Positions 18,913-27,732 are shown, counted from the first letter of the stretch. The stretch: 64,000 bases of DNA from Planctomycetota bacterium (GCA_029259635.1 JAJDEU010000058.1:1-64000); one strand, 5' to 3'. The notes: generated by a model not told the origin, from the letters alone. Numbers and translations are program-made.

Positions 18913-19791
18913 CTACGGCTGATGAACGGCCTTCACAGCCGCCAAGATCGAGCGCGTCGCGTGGCTCTTGTTGAGCGTATAGAAGTGCAGGCCTGGCGCT
19001 CCGCGCTTCAAGAGCTCGCGGCACTGTTCAATCGCGTGCTCGATTCCCGTTGCCATCACGAGCGCAGGCTCGTCGCGGACTTTCCTTAGGCGCACCAGCA
19101 ACTCTTCGGGAATTTTCGCGCCACACATCTCGGTGAAGCGCTCGACCTGAGAGACGTTCGTGATCGGCATGATGCCCGGAACGATCGGAACGTCGATACC
19201 GATAGCGCGCGCTTGATCGACGTAGTCGAAGTAGTCTTGGTTGTCGAAAAAGAGCTGCGTCGTCAGGAAGCTCGCGCCCGCATCAACTTTGGCCTTCGTC
19301 CACTTAAGGCAACTCTCGATCGACTCCGATTCAGGGTGTGCTTCGGGATAGCACGCCGCCCCGATACAGAGATCGTAGTTCTCCGCGAGAAAGCCGATCA
19401 GCTGGTCGGCATGCGCGAAACCGCCTTCGGTAACCTCGAACTCTTCTTGACCTTTCGGTGGATCGCCTCGCAACGCCAACACGTTGTCGATCCCGCGCTC
19501 GACTAGAGAATCCACCACCGAACGAATCTCCTCCGTGGTCGCGCCCACACACGTCAGGTGCGCCATCGACGGAATGCCATGCTCGGACTGAATGCGCGTG
19601 ACGCATTCCATCGTCCGCGCCCGCGTCGATCCGCCAGCTCCATAGGTCACGGTGACGAAGTCGGGCGCTAACATGCCCTTGAGGTCGTCGACCGCCTCCA
19701 TCATCAGCTCGGCCGCGGCGTCGCTCTTTGGGGGGAAGAACTCAAAACTGTAGACCGGCCGACCTTGGCCGTGTGCTTCGGTGACTTTCAC
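18913..19791 (-). CDS. metF: Methylenetetrahydrofolate reductase (NAD(P)H)
   Basis: A 292-residue FAD-dependent enzyme reducing 5,10-methylene-THF to 5-methyl-THF for methionine synthesis. The N-terminal SFEFFPPKS carries the catalytic glutamate. TYGAGGSTRART, HLTCVG and LALRGDPPKG are characteristic folate and FAD-binding segments, and the length matches bacterial MetF. It begins 3 nt after the thioesterase stop codon, so it is the last gene of a three-gene operon. The 116 bp to the convergent Omp85 gene hold a 6-7 bp hairpin at 18800-18821 without a clear T-run. Confidence 0.95.
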   Translation of the reverse strand: MKVTEAHGQGRPVYSFEFFPPKSDAAAELMMEAVDDLKGMLAPDFVTVTYGAGGSTRARTMECVTRIQSEHGIPSMAHLTCVGATTEEIRSVVDSLVERGIDNVLALRGDPPKGQEEFEVTEGGFAHADQLIGFLAENYDLCIGAACYPEAHPESESIESCLKWTKAKVDAGASFLTTQLFFDNQDYFDYVDQARAIGIDVPIVPGIMPITNVSQVERFTEMCGAKIPEELLVRLRKVRDEPALVMATGIEHAIEQCRELLKRGAPGLHFYTLNKSHATRSILAAVKAVHQP

Positions 19792-19794
19792 GGA

Positions 19795-20205
19795 TTACTC
19801 GAGAAGTGTTTCGAATTTGGCGCGGTAGGCCGTGGGGATCGGAAAGCTCTTCAAAGTGTCCAATTCGACGCAAACGGTCGTCATGCGGGCATCCAAGCAC
19901 ACGCTGTCTCCGATAGAGAAAACGTACCGCAGTCCGAGGGAGCTGGTCCCGAGCTTGAAGCAAGTAATCCGCGCGATGACCCGGTCTCCGAAGTGCATCG
20001 GGTTCTTGAAGTCGACGTCGGAGTGAACCAACGGAAAACCGATTCCTTCTTCGGCGAGCAAGTGATAGTAGCGCTTGCCGACATGGACGTCCCAGAGCTC
20101 CTCGAAGGCCTCGTGAATGTAGTCGAAGATGCGTGGAAAGTAAGCAATCCCGGCGGGATCGACGTGTCCGAAGCGGACGTCTATTTGTGTTTGGAAGGGT
20201 TTCAT
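19795..20205 (-). CDS. YbgC/4HBT-family acyl-CoA thioesterase
   Basis: A hot-dog fold thioesterase of about 136 residues hydrolysing acyl-CoA or hydroxybenzoyl-CoA-type thioesters. The motif FGHVDPAGIAYFPR holds the catalytic aspartate of the 4-hydroxybenzoyl-CoA thioesterase family. The ATG at 20205 is preferred because it overlaps the creatininase stop by ATGA; an in-frame ATG at 20223 would add six residues. It lies between the creatininase-like gene and metF. The substrate is unknown; the aromatic-CoA genes 2.5-11 kb away make an aromatic thioester possible but this is only inference. Confidence 0.85.
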   Translation of the reverse strand: MKPFQTQIDVRFGHVDPAGIAYFPRIFDYIHEAFEELWDVHVGKRYYHLLAEEGIGFPLVHSDVDFKNPMHFGDRVIARITCFKLGTSSLGLRYVFSIGDSVCLDARMTTVCVELDTLKSFPIPTAYRAKFETLLE

Positions 20206-20966
20206 GAGAACAGATCGGGCCATGCCTCTTTTGCGTACGAGACGATCATCGTTGCGAGCCGATCGGTCAAGTCAGAGCCCTCCTTTGCTGATGCAGAAGC
20301 TGGATCGCCGCAGTAAGCCTGCTCTGCGCCCATAGCCTGAAAGGTGGTGACCCCTCGGTTCATTTGATCGATCAGGTCGATCTTGAGAGGAGCCAGCCGC
20401 TCCCGCTCCTCCTCGCGTACCGCGCCCGGATCAGCCGCTAAGACAATGCTCGACTCATACCGTCCCGCGTGGCAATCGCCGCTCTTGAATTCGTCGCCGA
20501 GAGTCTCCGCCCACTTTCGGCGAGTGTTGTCGGGGTAGAGCACTTGCGCGGTCCGTGCCGTGACTTCGGGATAGTCACCGGCGACGCCTTTTAGAATCTT
20601 GACGTGAGCGGGCTCCAGATGGGCATTGGAGAAAATGATCCGGCGGACACCCTGCTCCTGAAGGGACTCGACGACGTCTTCTAGAATGGCCCAGAGGGTG
20701 CCAGGACGGAGGGTAATCCGGCCCTCGAATCCCTCGGTGTAGTGAGTAACCCCGTAAGCGAGGGGGGGTAGTACCACCGAACGCACCCCAGCCTCGGTCA
20801 GAAGGTCCGCCGCGCGACGCGACTGAGCCAGCGCGATCGTGACGTCGGTATCGAGGGGAAGGTGAGGACCATGCGGCTCGGTTGCCCCGACCGGCAGGAT
20901 GGCGACCAGTTGATCGTCGAATTGCTCGCGGGCTTCCGGCCAGGTTTGTTTTCCGAGATCAACCAT
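20202..20966 (-). CDS. Creatininase family amidohydrolase-like protein
   Basis: A 254-residue protein starting at the ATG at 20966 (MVDLGKQTWPEA); a longer in-frame reading to 21140 adds 58 unconserved residues. The metal-site motif EPHGPHLPLDTD (30-41) and the later GDCHAGRYESS are those of creatininase, a family of cyclic-amide hydrolases that includes riboflavin/F420 biosynthesis ArfB and MftE. The usual NGHGGN segment is replaced by SNAHLEPAH, so substrate chemistry may differ. It leads the operon with the thioesterase and metF. No mycofactocin or F420 genes are nearby, so the substrate is open. Confidence 0.8.
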   Translation of the reverse strand: MVDLGKQTWPEAREQFDDQLVAILPVGATEPHGPHLPLDTDVTIALAQSRRAADLLTEAGVRSVVLPPLAYGVTHYTEGFEGRITLRPGTLWAILEDVVESLQEQGVRRIIFSNAHLEPAHVKILKGVAGDYPEVTARTAQVLYPDNTRRKWAETLGDEFKSGDCHAGRYESSIVLAADPGAVREEERERLAPLKIDLIDQMNRGVTTFQAMGAEQAYCGDPASASAKEGSDLTDRLATMIVSYAKEAWPDLFS

Positions 20967-21266
20967 GTCGGACCACGATAGCGCGGGCCCTCTGCAGGAC
21001 AACGATAGCGCGCCCCAAGGCCTCCCCATTTGGGCGCAAGAATCGCCCTCTCGGCGGTCTCTCCCGGACACCACCGCTTCCTCTGCCCCACTCGGGCGAG
21101 AAGGGAGCCGCTCCAGAATTCGCCCGGTTTCAGCCCGCAATCGAAACTTAGCCCCAAAAAGTAGAAGAAAGGCCGAACCAGGGTGGAGTTCCTCCTCTCT
21201 TACGGTTGGAGTTCCAGCGCTTTGAACCTATCCAACTTACCGCTCGGCCTTTACCCGACCAATCCC
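20967..21266. other. Intergenic region with inverted repeat upstream of a lipoprotein gene
   Basis: This 300-bp gap separates two divergent genes and should hold both promoters. A 9-bp inverted repeat (AAAGGCCGA at 21168-21176, TCGGCCTTT at 21244-21252) encloses ~67 nt containing a repeated TGGAGTTCC. It could fold as a leader structure ending 14 nt before the GTG start, but I recognise no known riboswitch. Confidence 0.3.
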
Positions 21267-22511
21267 GTGAAAACTCGCACTTCAAAATCTTCATTCCGCT
21301 CCTCACGATTGACCTCGATCGGAGCGGTTTCCCTGCTCATCGGAATCCTCCTGCCCGCCTGCAGCCGTAGCTCTAGCTCCCAGAGCAACGTCGCCGCACC
21401 CGGCACGGGCGGTCCCCCCGCGCAAGCCGTCTCCGTCCTCTTTCTAGGGGATGACTTCACGCGGCTGAATGACACGCCCGGGCTCCTGGAGGGCCTCGCT
21501 CTGGCAGCCGGCCGCTCGATCGATTCGGAGATGAATGCCCCGACCGGAACAACCCTGGGAGAACCGCAAACCACGGGCGATCCGCACAGCTCGAATCCGA
21601 CCTCACTCAACCTGATCAACTCGCGCTCTTGGGACTTCGTCATCCTCCAAGAAGAGGCCGCAACGCCGACGATTCCGTTCGCGAAGAACAACTTCATGCT
21701 GCCCGGAGCCAACACCCTGAGCGCGGTGATCCAAGCGAACGACCCCGCGACAACGGTCTTGATGTTCGAGACTTGGGCCAGCGATGTCGGCGGGCAGTTC
21801 TGCCACCCCCAAGAGTGCAGCCCGTTTTTTGCGGACTTCGACACCATGCAAGACACGGTCTCGGACTCATGCATGGAAGTTGCAACCACTATCGGCGCCG
21901 ACCTGGCTCCCATCGGCCAAGCCTGGCAATTTGCGCGTCAGAGAAACTCGTCGATCCTCCTGCACGAGGCCGATGGATTCACTCCCACTCTGGCAGGCAG
22001 CTATCTAGCAGCCTGCGTGATCTATACCCACATCTATCAATCGAGTCCGGTGGGCCTCTCCTTCACCGGGGGCTTGCCCTCCATTACAGCGACTTTCCTG
22101 CAAGACGCTGCGGCAAACGCGATCTGGGGACCGACGTGTGGTTTGTCCGACTACGGAACCGAGTTCGGAGCACAAAACACGCTAACCTTAAACGCGACGG
22201 GCAACACCGGACCTGGCGGAGTCGTCAAGCTTACGCCGGTCGGCCTGGACCCGAGCCAAAAGCGCACCTTCATCTACACCAGCTACACGCCGGGCGCGTT
22301 CCAGCTTCCCTTTGGAGTTCTCCTCGTCGATCTAAACCACGAAATCATCCCGCGCAGACCCGTCCTGAACGGCAAGTCCTGGGTGATCACGATTCCGAAC
22401 GATCCCAGCACGACCGGATTCGAAGCCTTCTTCCAGGTCATCGCGGACGATCCGTTCCTACCCGGGGGCATCCTCCTCTCCCAAGGGGTGCGCGTTCAGA
22501 TCTGCCCGTAA
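21267..22511 (+). CDS. SGNH/DUF4886-like lipoprotein lacking the catalytic triad
   Basis: A predicted lipoprotein of 414 residues. The GTG at 21267 is favoured because it gives a compact signal peptide ending in LLPAC (C32); an in-frame ATG at 21183 would put 28 extra residues before it. The fold is recognisable from VLFLGDDFT (near 61-65), WDFVILQEEA and DGFTPTLAGSYLAA, which align with block I, the LQE block and the DxxHP block of DUF4886-type SGNH proteins. The usual GNS serine is replaced by Asp and the DxxH histidine by Thr (D236, T239), so hydrolase activity is unlikely. The C-terminal ~110 residues form a beta domain. It is followed by a strong terminator. Confidence 0.65.
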   Translation: MKTRTSKSSFRSSRLTSIGAVSLLIGILLPACSRSSSSQSNVAAPGTGGPPAQAVSVLFLGDDFTRLNDTPGLLEGLALAAGRSIDSEMNAPTGTTLGEPQTTGDPHSSNPTSLNLINSRSWDFVILQEEAATPTIPFAKNNFMLPGANTLSAVIQANDPATTVLMFETWASDVGGQFCHPQECSPFFADFDTMQDTVSDSCMEVATTIGADLAPIGQAWQFARQRNSSILLHEADGFTPTLAGSYLAACVIYTHIYQSSPVGLSFTGGLPSITATFLQDAAANAIWGPTCGLSDYGTEFGAQNTLTLNATGNTGPGGVVKLTPVGLDPSQKRTFIYTSYTPGAFQLPFGVLLVDLNHEIIPRRPVLNGKSWVITIPNDPSTTGFEAFFQVIADDPFLPGGILLSQGVRVQICP

Positions 22512-22532
22512 TCAGCCGACCTAAAAAAACCT

Positions 22533-22563
22533 GGAAGAGCACCTCGATAAGAAGTGCTCTTCC
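22533..22563. terminator. Bidirectional intrinsic terminator
   Basis: A perfect 10-bp stem (GGAAGAGCAC / GTGCTCTTCC) with an 11-nt loop is followed on plus by TTTCATTT and preceded by seven A residues that become a U-tract on the minus transcript. It sits between two convergent genes and should stop both. Confidence 0.85.
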
Positions 22564-22577
22564 TTTCATTTAAGCTG

Positions 22578-24176
22578 TTAGCTCGGGACCGAGACGTCGA
22601 TCGAAGGGACGTCTGCTTCCACCCGTAAGATTTTTCGAGCTACTTTGCCGCGATCGTTTTTGGGGAGTTCGTTTCTCCAGGCGAACCAGCGCGGATACTT
22701 GAAAGGCGCCAGCGAGTCTTTGAGGAAACTCTTCAGCTCGGTCGCCAATTCGTTGGAGCCTTCGACGCTTTCGCCAAGCACGACGAACGCGAAGGGCTTC
22801 ACCAATCCGTCTGTGTCTTTTCGACCGACAACGCAAACTTCGTCGACGGAGTCGTGCCGCAAGAGCTCATTCTCTATCTCGAGTGGCGACACGAAAATCC
22901 CGCTGACCTTGAGTAAATCGTCAGAGCGTCCTTCGTAGTAGAAGTACCCCTCGTTGTCGACTCGGAAGCAGTCCGCTGATGTGCACCAATCTGCTTGAAA
23001 GGTCTCATTCGACTTTTCTTTATCCGCCCAGTAGCAGAGCGCCGTCGAGCCACCGCGAACTCGCAGGTGTCCAACTTCACCGACATCGAGCACGGCACCA
23101 TCTTCACCGATAATCTGCGCCTCGTACCCGGGAACGATGCGCCCCAAGCTCGCCGGGCGAACATCGCCGGGATAGTTCGAGATGTAGATGTGAAACATCT
23201 CCGCGGATCCGATGCCGTCGAGGATCTCGACATCCGTGCGCTTCAACCACTCTTCGAGCAGGGGCGGCGGCAGCGCTTCTCCTGCGGATAGCGACAACCT
23301 CAGCGAGCTGAGGTCCACATCGTCGATGCGCGGCGAGCGCAGCATGTTGTTAATGAGAGTCGGAACGTTCGTGAGGAAGGTCGGCTTGTGCTTCTCGATT
23401 TGGTCGAACAATTCATCGGCGGTGGAGCGCGCTTGAAAGAGCACGGCGGATGCGCCAACCGCAAACGGAAACATCAGGTTCGTTCCCGTGGCGTACCCGA
23501 AGAACAGCTTGGGAACGCCTAAGCAAATATCGTCTTCGCGATAGCCCGCCACTTGCTTCGCGTACGTCTCGGTGCTGTAGGCGAAGTCACGGTGCATGTG
23601 CACGCAGGCCTTGGGATGGCCGGTCGAGCCCGAAGTGAACAGCCAACCCGCCAAATCATTGGGCCCGGTTGGCGCGAGCTCAGCAGAAGTGGAATTCGGG
23701 TCTTCGGCCGCCAACGCGTCGGCATAGCTCAGACAGCTACCTTTCTGCCCCCCCACCACGAGGACGGACTCGCACAGAGATGCCTGCTCTGCCGCCGCTT
23801 CCATTTCCGGCAGTACATCCTCATGCGTAATGACAATGCGCGCCTTGCTGTAGGCCAAGTAGTAGTCGAAGTCTTCGCGCTTCAGGAGCGGATTGACCAT
23901 GGCGAAGACGCCACCGGCACGCAGAACTCCAAAGAAGCTCTCCGCGAATTCGAAGCAATCCGGCAACACGATGAGCACGCGCTCTTCAGGTCGATGACCG
24001 AGGCGGCGGAGCGCAGCGGCGAGTCGTTTTGCACCCTCAGAGACCTCCGCGTAGGTGCGCGACTCGGTTCCGCAAAACAGCGCCTTTTTATCGCCGCGCC
24101 CCTCTCTCAGATTGTGGTCGAGAAAGTAATCGCACAGGTTAAAGCGCTCCGGCAATTCCAACTCAAAATCCTTCAC
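22578..24176 (-). CDS. Benzoate-CoA ligase family protein (possible 2-aminobenzoate-CoA ligase)
   Basis: A 532-residue acyl-adenylate-forming enzyme that would activate an aromatic acid to its CoA ester with ATP. The phosphate-binding loop TSGSTGHPK (181-189), the adenylate motif ILDGIGSAEMFHIYIS, the hinge region YYEGRSDDLLKVSG and the catalytic lysine K511 (NDRGKVARK) are intact. DGIGSxEM..I is characteristic of the benzoate/2-aminobenzoate ligase branch rather than long-chain or acetyl-CoA synthetases. It is the last gene of a four-gene operon that begins with a kynureninase-like gene, which makes anthranilate an attractive substrate. Its ATG overlaps the kinase-like gene by 4 nt. Confidence 0.85.
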   Translation of the reverse strand: MKDFELELPERFNLCDYFLDHNLREGRGDKKALFCGTESRTYAEVSEGAKRLAAALRRLGHRPEERVLIVLPDCFEFAESFFGVLRAGGVFAMVNPLLKREDFDYYLAYSKARIVITHEDVLPEMEAAAEQASLCESVLVVGGQKGSCLSYADALAAEDPNSTSAELAPTGPNDLAGWLFTSGSTGHPKACVHMHRDFAYSTETYAKQVAGYREDDICLGVPKLFFGYATGTNLMFPFAVGASAVLFQARSTADELFDQIEKHKPTFLTNVPTLINNMLRSPRIDDVDLSSLRLSLSAGEALPPPLLEEWLKRTDVEILDGIGSAEMFHIYISNYPGDVRPASLGRIVPGYEAQIIGEDGAVLDVGEVGHLRVRGGSTALCYWADKEKSNETFQADWCTSADCFRVDNEGYFYYEGRSDDLLKVSGIFVSPLEIENELLRHDSVDEVCVVGRKDTDGLVKPFAFVVLGESVEGSNELATELKSFLKDSLAPFKYPRWFAWRNELPKNDRGKVARKILRVEADVPSIDVSVPS

Positions 24177-25087
24177 GCGACTCCCTCTAGTGCAACAAGA
24201 AAATCTTCAGCGGATTGAAAGCGCAGGTTCGGGTCCGCTTGAATTCCCGACGTTACTGCGCGTTCGAGTTCATCGGAGAGCTCGATATCCTTTGCTAATC
24301 CGCGCAATGAGGTTACGTGAGTCGAGATCTTCGCCTGAAACACTTCCAAGAAGTTGCGTCCAACCCAAGGCAAGCGCCCCGCGATCAGCTCGAACAAGAC
24401 GGTCGCCACATTGTAGAGATCGGACTTCACGTCGGGGCTCTCCCCTCCAAACTGCTCGGCCGGCGCGTAATACGGCGTGCCGATCAGCGCGGTCTTGTCG
24501 CCCAAATCTTTAGCCATCCAAAGCGCCGACGTTATTCCGCCGTCCACCATCTGAGGATTGAGCTTCTCGTCCTCGTCTTCGACGAAAATGGTGTTGGGTT
24601 TTACGTCGCCGTGAACCAGGCCATATTCGTGGAGTACGACCATCCCCTTGAGGAGTTCTTGAGCGATGCCGACCGCGAGGTTCGGCGCCATCACGGGCTG
24701 CTCGTTCAATCGTTCTCGTAGTGGTCGGCCGCGCGGCATCTCCGTCAACAAGACCAGTCCGGCATCACCGAGCGAGAGCACCTCGCGCACAGTCGCAACG
24801 GCGGGCGTGCTGAACTGCGTCCAAGCGCACAATGAATCCGCGAAATGCTGCGCTTGATCGTCGCTCTCGAACAAGCCCGCGGGAAAGTGCTGAGCTTCGA
24901 GCGTCTCCTCCGACTCAGCGTCACTCACTTCAAAGGCAACGCTCATTCCGCCTCGACGGGTGGAACGAATGATTTTATAGCGGTCTGCGAGCGTCTGGCC
25001 CGGCGCGAATCCGAAGGTGTAGGCGCTATCAGCTGACAAGGTGGTTTTCCCCGCTTCGTTAAGTTCGATGGGTCTGTCTGAATTCAA
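24173..25087 (-). CDS. Serine/threonine kinase-like protein, probable pseudokinase
   Basis: A 304-residue cytoplasmic Hanks-type kinase fold without transmembrane or sensor domain. Present: a glycine-loop remnant RRGGMS (44-49), HGDVKPNT (159-166) with the catalytic Asp D161, a DFG equivalent VDGG (181-184), GTPYYAPAEQ and the structural aspartate D223 in KSDLYNVATVLFEL. Missing: the ATP-anchoring lysine of the VAxK motif appears as Q66 (LEAQHF), and the metal-binding asparagine after HRDxKPxx is T166. It overlaps the CoA ligase downstream and the alpha/beta hydrolase upstream by 4 nt each, so it is translated with catabolic enzymes and may regulate or scaffold them. Confidence 0.75.
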   Translation of the reverse strand: MNSDRPIELNEAGKTTLSADSAYTFGFAPGQTLADRYKIIRSTRRGGMSVAFEVSDAESEETLEAQHFPAGLFESDDQAQHFADSLCAWTQFSTPAVATVREVLSLGDAGLVLLTEMPRGRPLRERLNEQPVMAPNLAVGIAQELLKGMVVLHEYGLVHGDVKPNTIFVEDEDEKLNPQMVDGGITSALWMAKDLGDKTALIGTPYYAPAEQFGGESPDVKSDLYNVATVLFELIAGRLPWVGRNFLEVFQAKISTHVTSLRGLAKDIELSDELERAVTSGIQADPNLRFQSAEDFLVALEGVA

Positions 25088-25746
25088 TTTTCGTCGACCT
25101 TGGCTGCGAAATCAGAAAGTTCGAGCCGCTCCGCCAAGAAACCGATCAGTCGATTCCATGTCGTTTTCGTGAATGCGGCCTCTGCCGAATCGCTGGATTC
25201 AGCTTTCCCGAGTAACCGGTAGGAGGCCGACGGTCCATCTGGAGAACTCAAGATATCGAAGTCCTTGGCGAACTGCGACCCGACCTCGCCGAGCCGATCC
25301 ACATCCTTCGAATTCGCGCCCACGGGCTCGCCCACATAGGTCGCGAGCAGGGGAGCCGACAAGTTGAGGACCATCTCGAGCGGCTGGATGGGATGTTCTC
25401 GTGAGAGCTCCGGGAAGACGACTGGACTGTCAAAGATCGCGACGGCCTCGAGCGCCGTACTCGCGCAGCCGAGCAAAAAGGCATGTGTGCCGCCCGCTCC
25501 AAAGCCGATCGCAGCGAGCTTCTCCTCGTTCACCTTTTCGCGCGCACCGAGCTTCTTCAGTTCCAGCTCGAGCCGCGCCTGCACTTGCCGGTCGGGGAAG
25601 AACGCGCCGGGATTCTCTTCGTCGAGAACGCTGGGCAGCGCGACCTCGAACTCGAGCTCCTCAAAACATCGCTTCACGCCCTCAAGCCACGCATCCACGC
25701 CACGCGCATCGTGTACAAGCAGAATGCCCGGTCGTCCTTCGCTCAC
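25084..25746 (-). CDS. Dienelactone hydrolase-like alpha/beta hydrolase with unusual nucleophile elbow
   Basis: A 220-residue alpha/beta hydrolase resembling the dienelactone hydrolase family: the N-terminal strand GILLVHDARGVDAW and the elbow IGFGAGGTHAF (80-90) align with IGxCxGG. The nucleophile position (Cys or Ser) is Gly83 here, so classical hydrolase chemistry is doubtful. It overlaps the kinase-like gene (ATGA) and follows the kynureninase-like gene after 3 nt. In that context a formamidase acting on N-formylkynurenine would make sense, but the missing nucleophile argues against it. I cannot assign a function. Confidence 0.65.
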   Translation of the reverse strand: MSEGRPGILLVHDARGVDAWLEGVKRCFEELEFEVALPSVLDEENPGAFFPDRQVQARLELELKKLGAREKVNEEKLAAIGFGAGGTHAFLLGCASTALEAVAIFDSPVVFPELSREHPIQPLEMVLNLSAPLLATYVGEPVGANSKDVDRLGEVGSQFAKDFDILSSPDGPSASYRLLGKAESSDSAEAAFTKTTWNRLIGFLAERLELSDFAAKVDEN

Positions 25747-25749
25747 GGT

Positions 25750-26949
25750 CTAGTACCGAGAGCTTCCGACGAAATCGAGCCAGCTCTTCTTCTCGCGCAA
25801 CTCCACCATCGCGTCCGCAAACTCATCGAGCTCTTCGGCACGCGTGTAGAAGTGCGGACTCACGCGAATTCCCGCGTCCGGCCTGTGATCGACCATGATC
25901 GAGCGCTCAGCCAAAGCCGCGACAAAGGCATTGCCGTCTTCCTCTTCCGTCAAAGCGATGGTGAGCGTTCCCCCGCGATGGTCGGGATCCGGGTCACTCG
26001 GAACCTCGAAGCCTCGGCCAAGCATGCCCTTGCGCAGTCCCTCAGTCAGCTGAATCGAGTAGTCGCGAATCACGTCCACGCCGACCTCTAAAATGATCTC
26101 ATACCCGCAGGTTGCCGCGAGCAAAGACGGAACCGCGGGAGAGCCGTGCAACATCCGCTCGGGCCCTTTGGCCAAGCGCTGCTCGCCCAACTCGAACGCG
26201 AAAGGATCCGCATGAGCTGCCCATCCGGTGATCCCCGGCTCAAAGGTGCTCAATAAATCCGGCCGAACGTAGAGATAGCCTGCCCCCGGCCCTCCACATA
26301 GCCACTTGACCGATCCACCGCAGACCATGTCGACGCCTAGCGCTTGCACGTCGACGGGTACGGTCCCCAATGATTGATAGGTGTCGAGAATGACCAGTGC
26401 ACCGACTTCGCGGGCACGCGCGCAAATTGCAGCGGCGTCTTGCTTGAACGAATTTCGGAAACACACGTGGCTGATCGGAACGACAAGCGTCTCTTCGTCG
26501 ATCGCCTCCAACAGCTTCTCGGTGGGAACTCCTCGCCCGCCTTCACTGGCGACGCAATCGATGCGAGCGCCGCGCTTTCGACAACCCTCCCACACGTACA
26601 TCACTGTCGGAAAGTTCTGGTCGGTATAGACGACTTTGTTTCGCCTACCGGAAAAATCCAGACCCGACGCGATGATGCTCTCCATCACGGACACGTTCTG
26701 GTGCATCACCACCGAGTCCTTCGGCGCATTCATGATACGCCCGACCACGTTGCCCACATCTACCGGCGAGCTCCACCACCCCTCGCTCCACGCGCGGACA
26801 CCGCGCGTCGCCCACTGCTCGGCGTAATCGTGCAGCTTTTCGTAGACCGTCACCGGCATCGCGCCGAGACTGTGATTCACGAGGTAGGTGGTGTCGGCCA
26901 GGATCGGGAATTTGTCCCGCCAGGCGTCCGGCTCATGCTGTGCGCTCAT
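25750..26949 (-). CDS. Kynureninase-like PLP-dependent aminotransferase class V protein
   Basis: A 399-residue fold-type I PLP enzyme. The PLP lysine is K215 in GGSVKWLCGGPG, the cofactor-ring aspartate is D189 in VILDTYQS, and the tail RVSPHFYTRAEELDEF is typical of kynureninase. The N-terminal FPILADTTYLVNHSLGAMP also matches kynureninases, which split kynurenine into anthranilate and alanine. Cysteine desulfurase or isopenicillin-N-epimerase-like members share the fold, so substrate is inferred. It heads an operon with an alpha/beta hydrolase, a kinase-like protein and an aromatic CoA ligase, a context that supports a tryptophan/kynurenine catabolic role. Confidence 0.8.
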   Translation of the reverse strand: MSAQHEPDAWRDKFPILADTTYLVNHSLGAMPVTVYEKLHDYAEQWATRGVRAWSEGWWSSPVDVGNVVGRIMNAPKDSVVMHQNVSVMESIIASGLDFSGRRNKVVYTDQNFPTVMYVWEGCRKRGARIDCVASEGGRGVPTEKLLEAIDEETLVVPISHVCFRNSFKQDAAAICARAREVGALVILDTYQSLGTVPVDVQALGVDMVCGGSVKWLCGGPGAGYLYVRPDLLSTFEPGITGWAAHADPFAFELGEQRLAKGPERMLHGSPAVPSLLAATCGYEIILEVGVDVIRDYSIQLTEGLRKGMLGRGFEVPSDPDPDHRGGTLTIALTEEEDGNAFVAALAERSIMVDHRPDAGIRVSPHFYTRAEELDEFADAMVELREKKSWLDFVGSSRY

Positions 26950-27063
26950 GGCGCCGAGTATACGGACTCGGAACAGTTTCCGACGCCTATCGACGGATGA
27001 ATCCGGAGCGCCGGCTTTGGCTTTACTGGAAGAGAGGAGTCGGCTTTTCGTCCGCGCTCTCGA

Positions 27064-27732
27064 TCACACCTCGAGACCGTACTCCTCGGCCTCGGGCAGG
27101 TTCAACTGAACGCGCGCGGTGTAGTCTTTCATCTCGGCCATGAAGAGCTCGAGCATTTCTCCGGCAGTCTTCGAGCGCAGACCAAGCTCGACGGCTCGGC
27201 CGTCTCCGAGTGATCCCGGACGGCCGAAGGAGCGGACAGCAATCGCGAACCAGCGGTTGAACATCTGCTGTGCGTGCGGACGGTTTGACGCGTCCTTGCA
27301 GAACTCGATGAACTCGGGATCCTCCAAGTTACTGCTGCGACCGTCGATGTAAGAGCGAGCAATGGCGGCGAGTTGGCGGTTGGAGCAGTCGACGTAGCTC
27401 TCCATTGCAACCTTGAGCGCAAAGCCGCAGACGTGACGGAAGACATTGAACTCGAGTCGAGACTCGGGATAAGGAATCCGCGTCATGCGATCGCGAACAG
27501 CCGACTCAACATCCTCGAACCCGTACTCCCGATAGAGGCCTCGGACTTCGCGAAGAATGGCGAGGTTGAGCTGCAGCTCCTCGGCGACGCGTATCTTGCT
27601 CTCGACCTCGGTGAGGAATTTTAGGCAATAGCCGCGGATGTTCATCGCCATGAGTTGACGATAGGCCTGCGCTTCGATGATTCGGCGCAGGTAGGTACGC
27701 GGCTCTTCGTCGAGTTCTCGGTGGGTGCTCAT
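27064..27732 (-). CDS. All-helical protein of unknown function
   Basis: A 222-residue soluble protein predicted to be nearly all alpha-helix, with no signal peptide or membrane segment. I do not recognise a family. Its long amphipathic helices rich in Glu, Arg and Leu (for example YRQLMAMNIRGYCLKFL and AEELQLNLAILREVRGLYRE) recall the ferritin-like fold of PaaA/PaaC-type oxygenases, but no clear ExxH di-iron pair is visible, so this is only a fold-level guess. It lies 114 bp upstream of the kynureninase operon and 119 bp downstream of the ferredoxin gene, in the same orientation, which places it inside the catabolic district. Confidence 0.6.
   Translation of the reverse strand: MSTHRELDEEPRTYLRRIIEAQAYRQLMAMNIRGYCLKFLTEVESKIRVAEELQLNLAILREVRGLYREYGFEDVESAVRDRMTRIPYPESRLEFNVFRHVCGFALKVAMESYVDCSNRQLAAIARSYIDGRSSNLEDPEFIEFCKDASNRPHAQQMFNRWFAIAVRSFGRPGSLGDGRAVELGLRSKTAGEMLELFMAEMKDYTARVQLNLPEAEEYGLEV

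Noticed and set aside
20202..20966. Mycofactocin MftE or F420/riboflavin creatininase assignment
   Set aside because: The family fits but no mft, F420 or riboflavin genes are adjacent, and the NGHGGN segment is altered.
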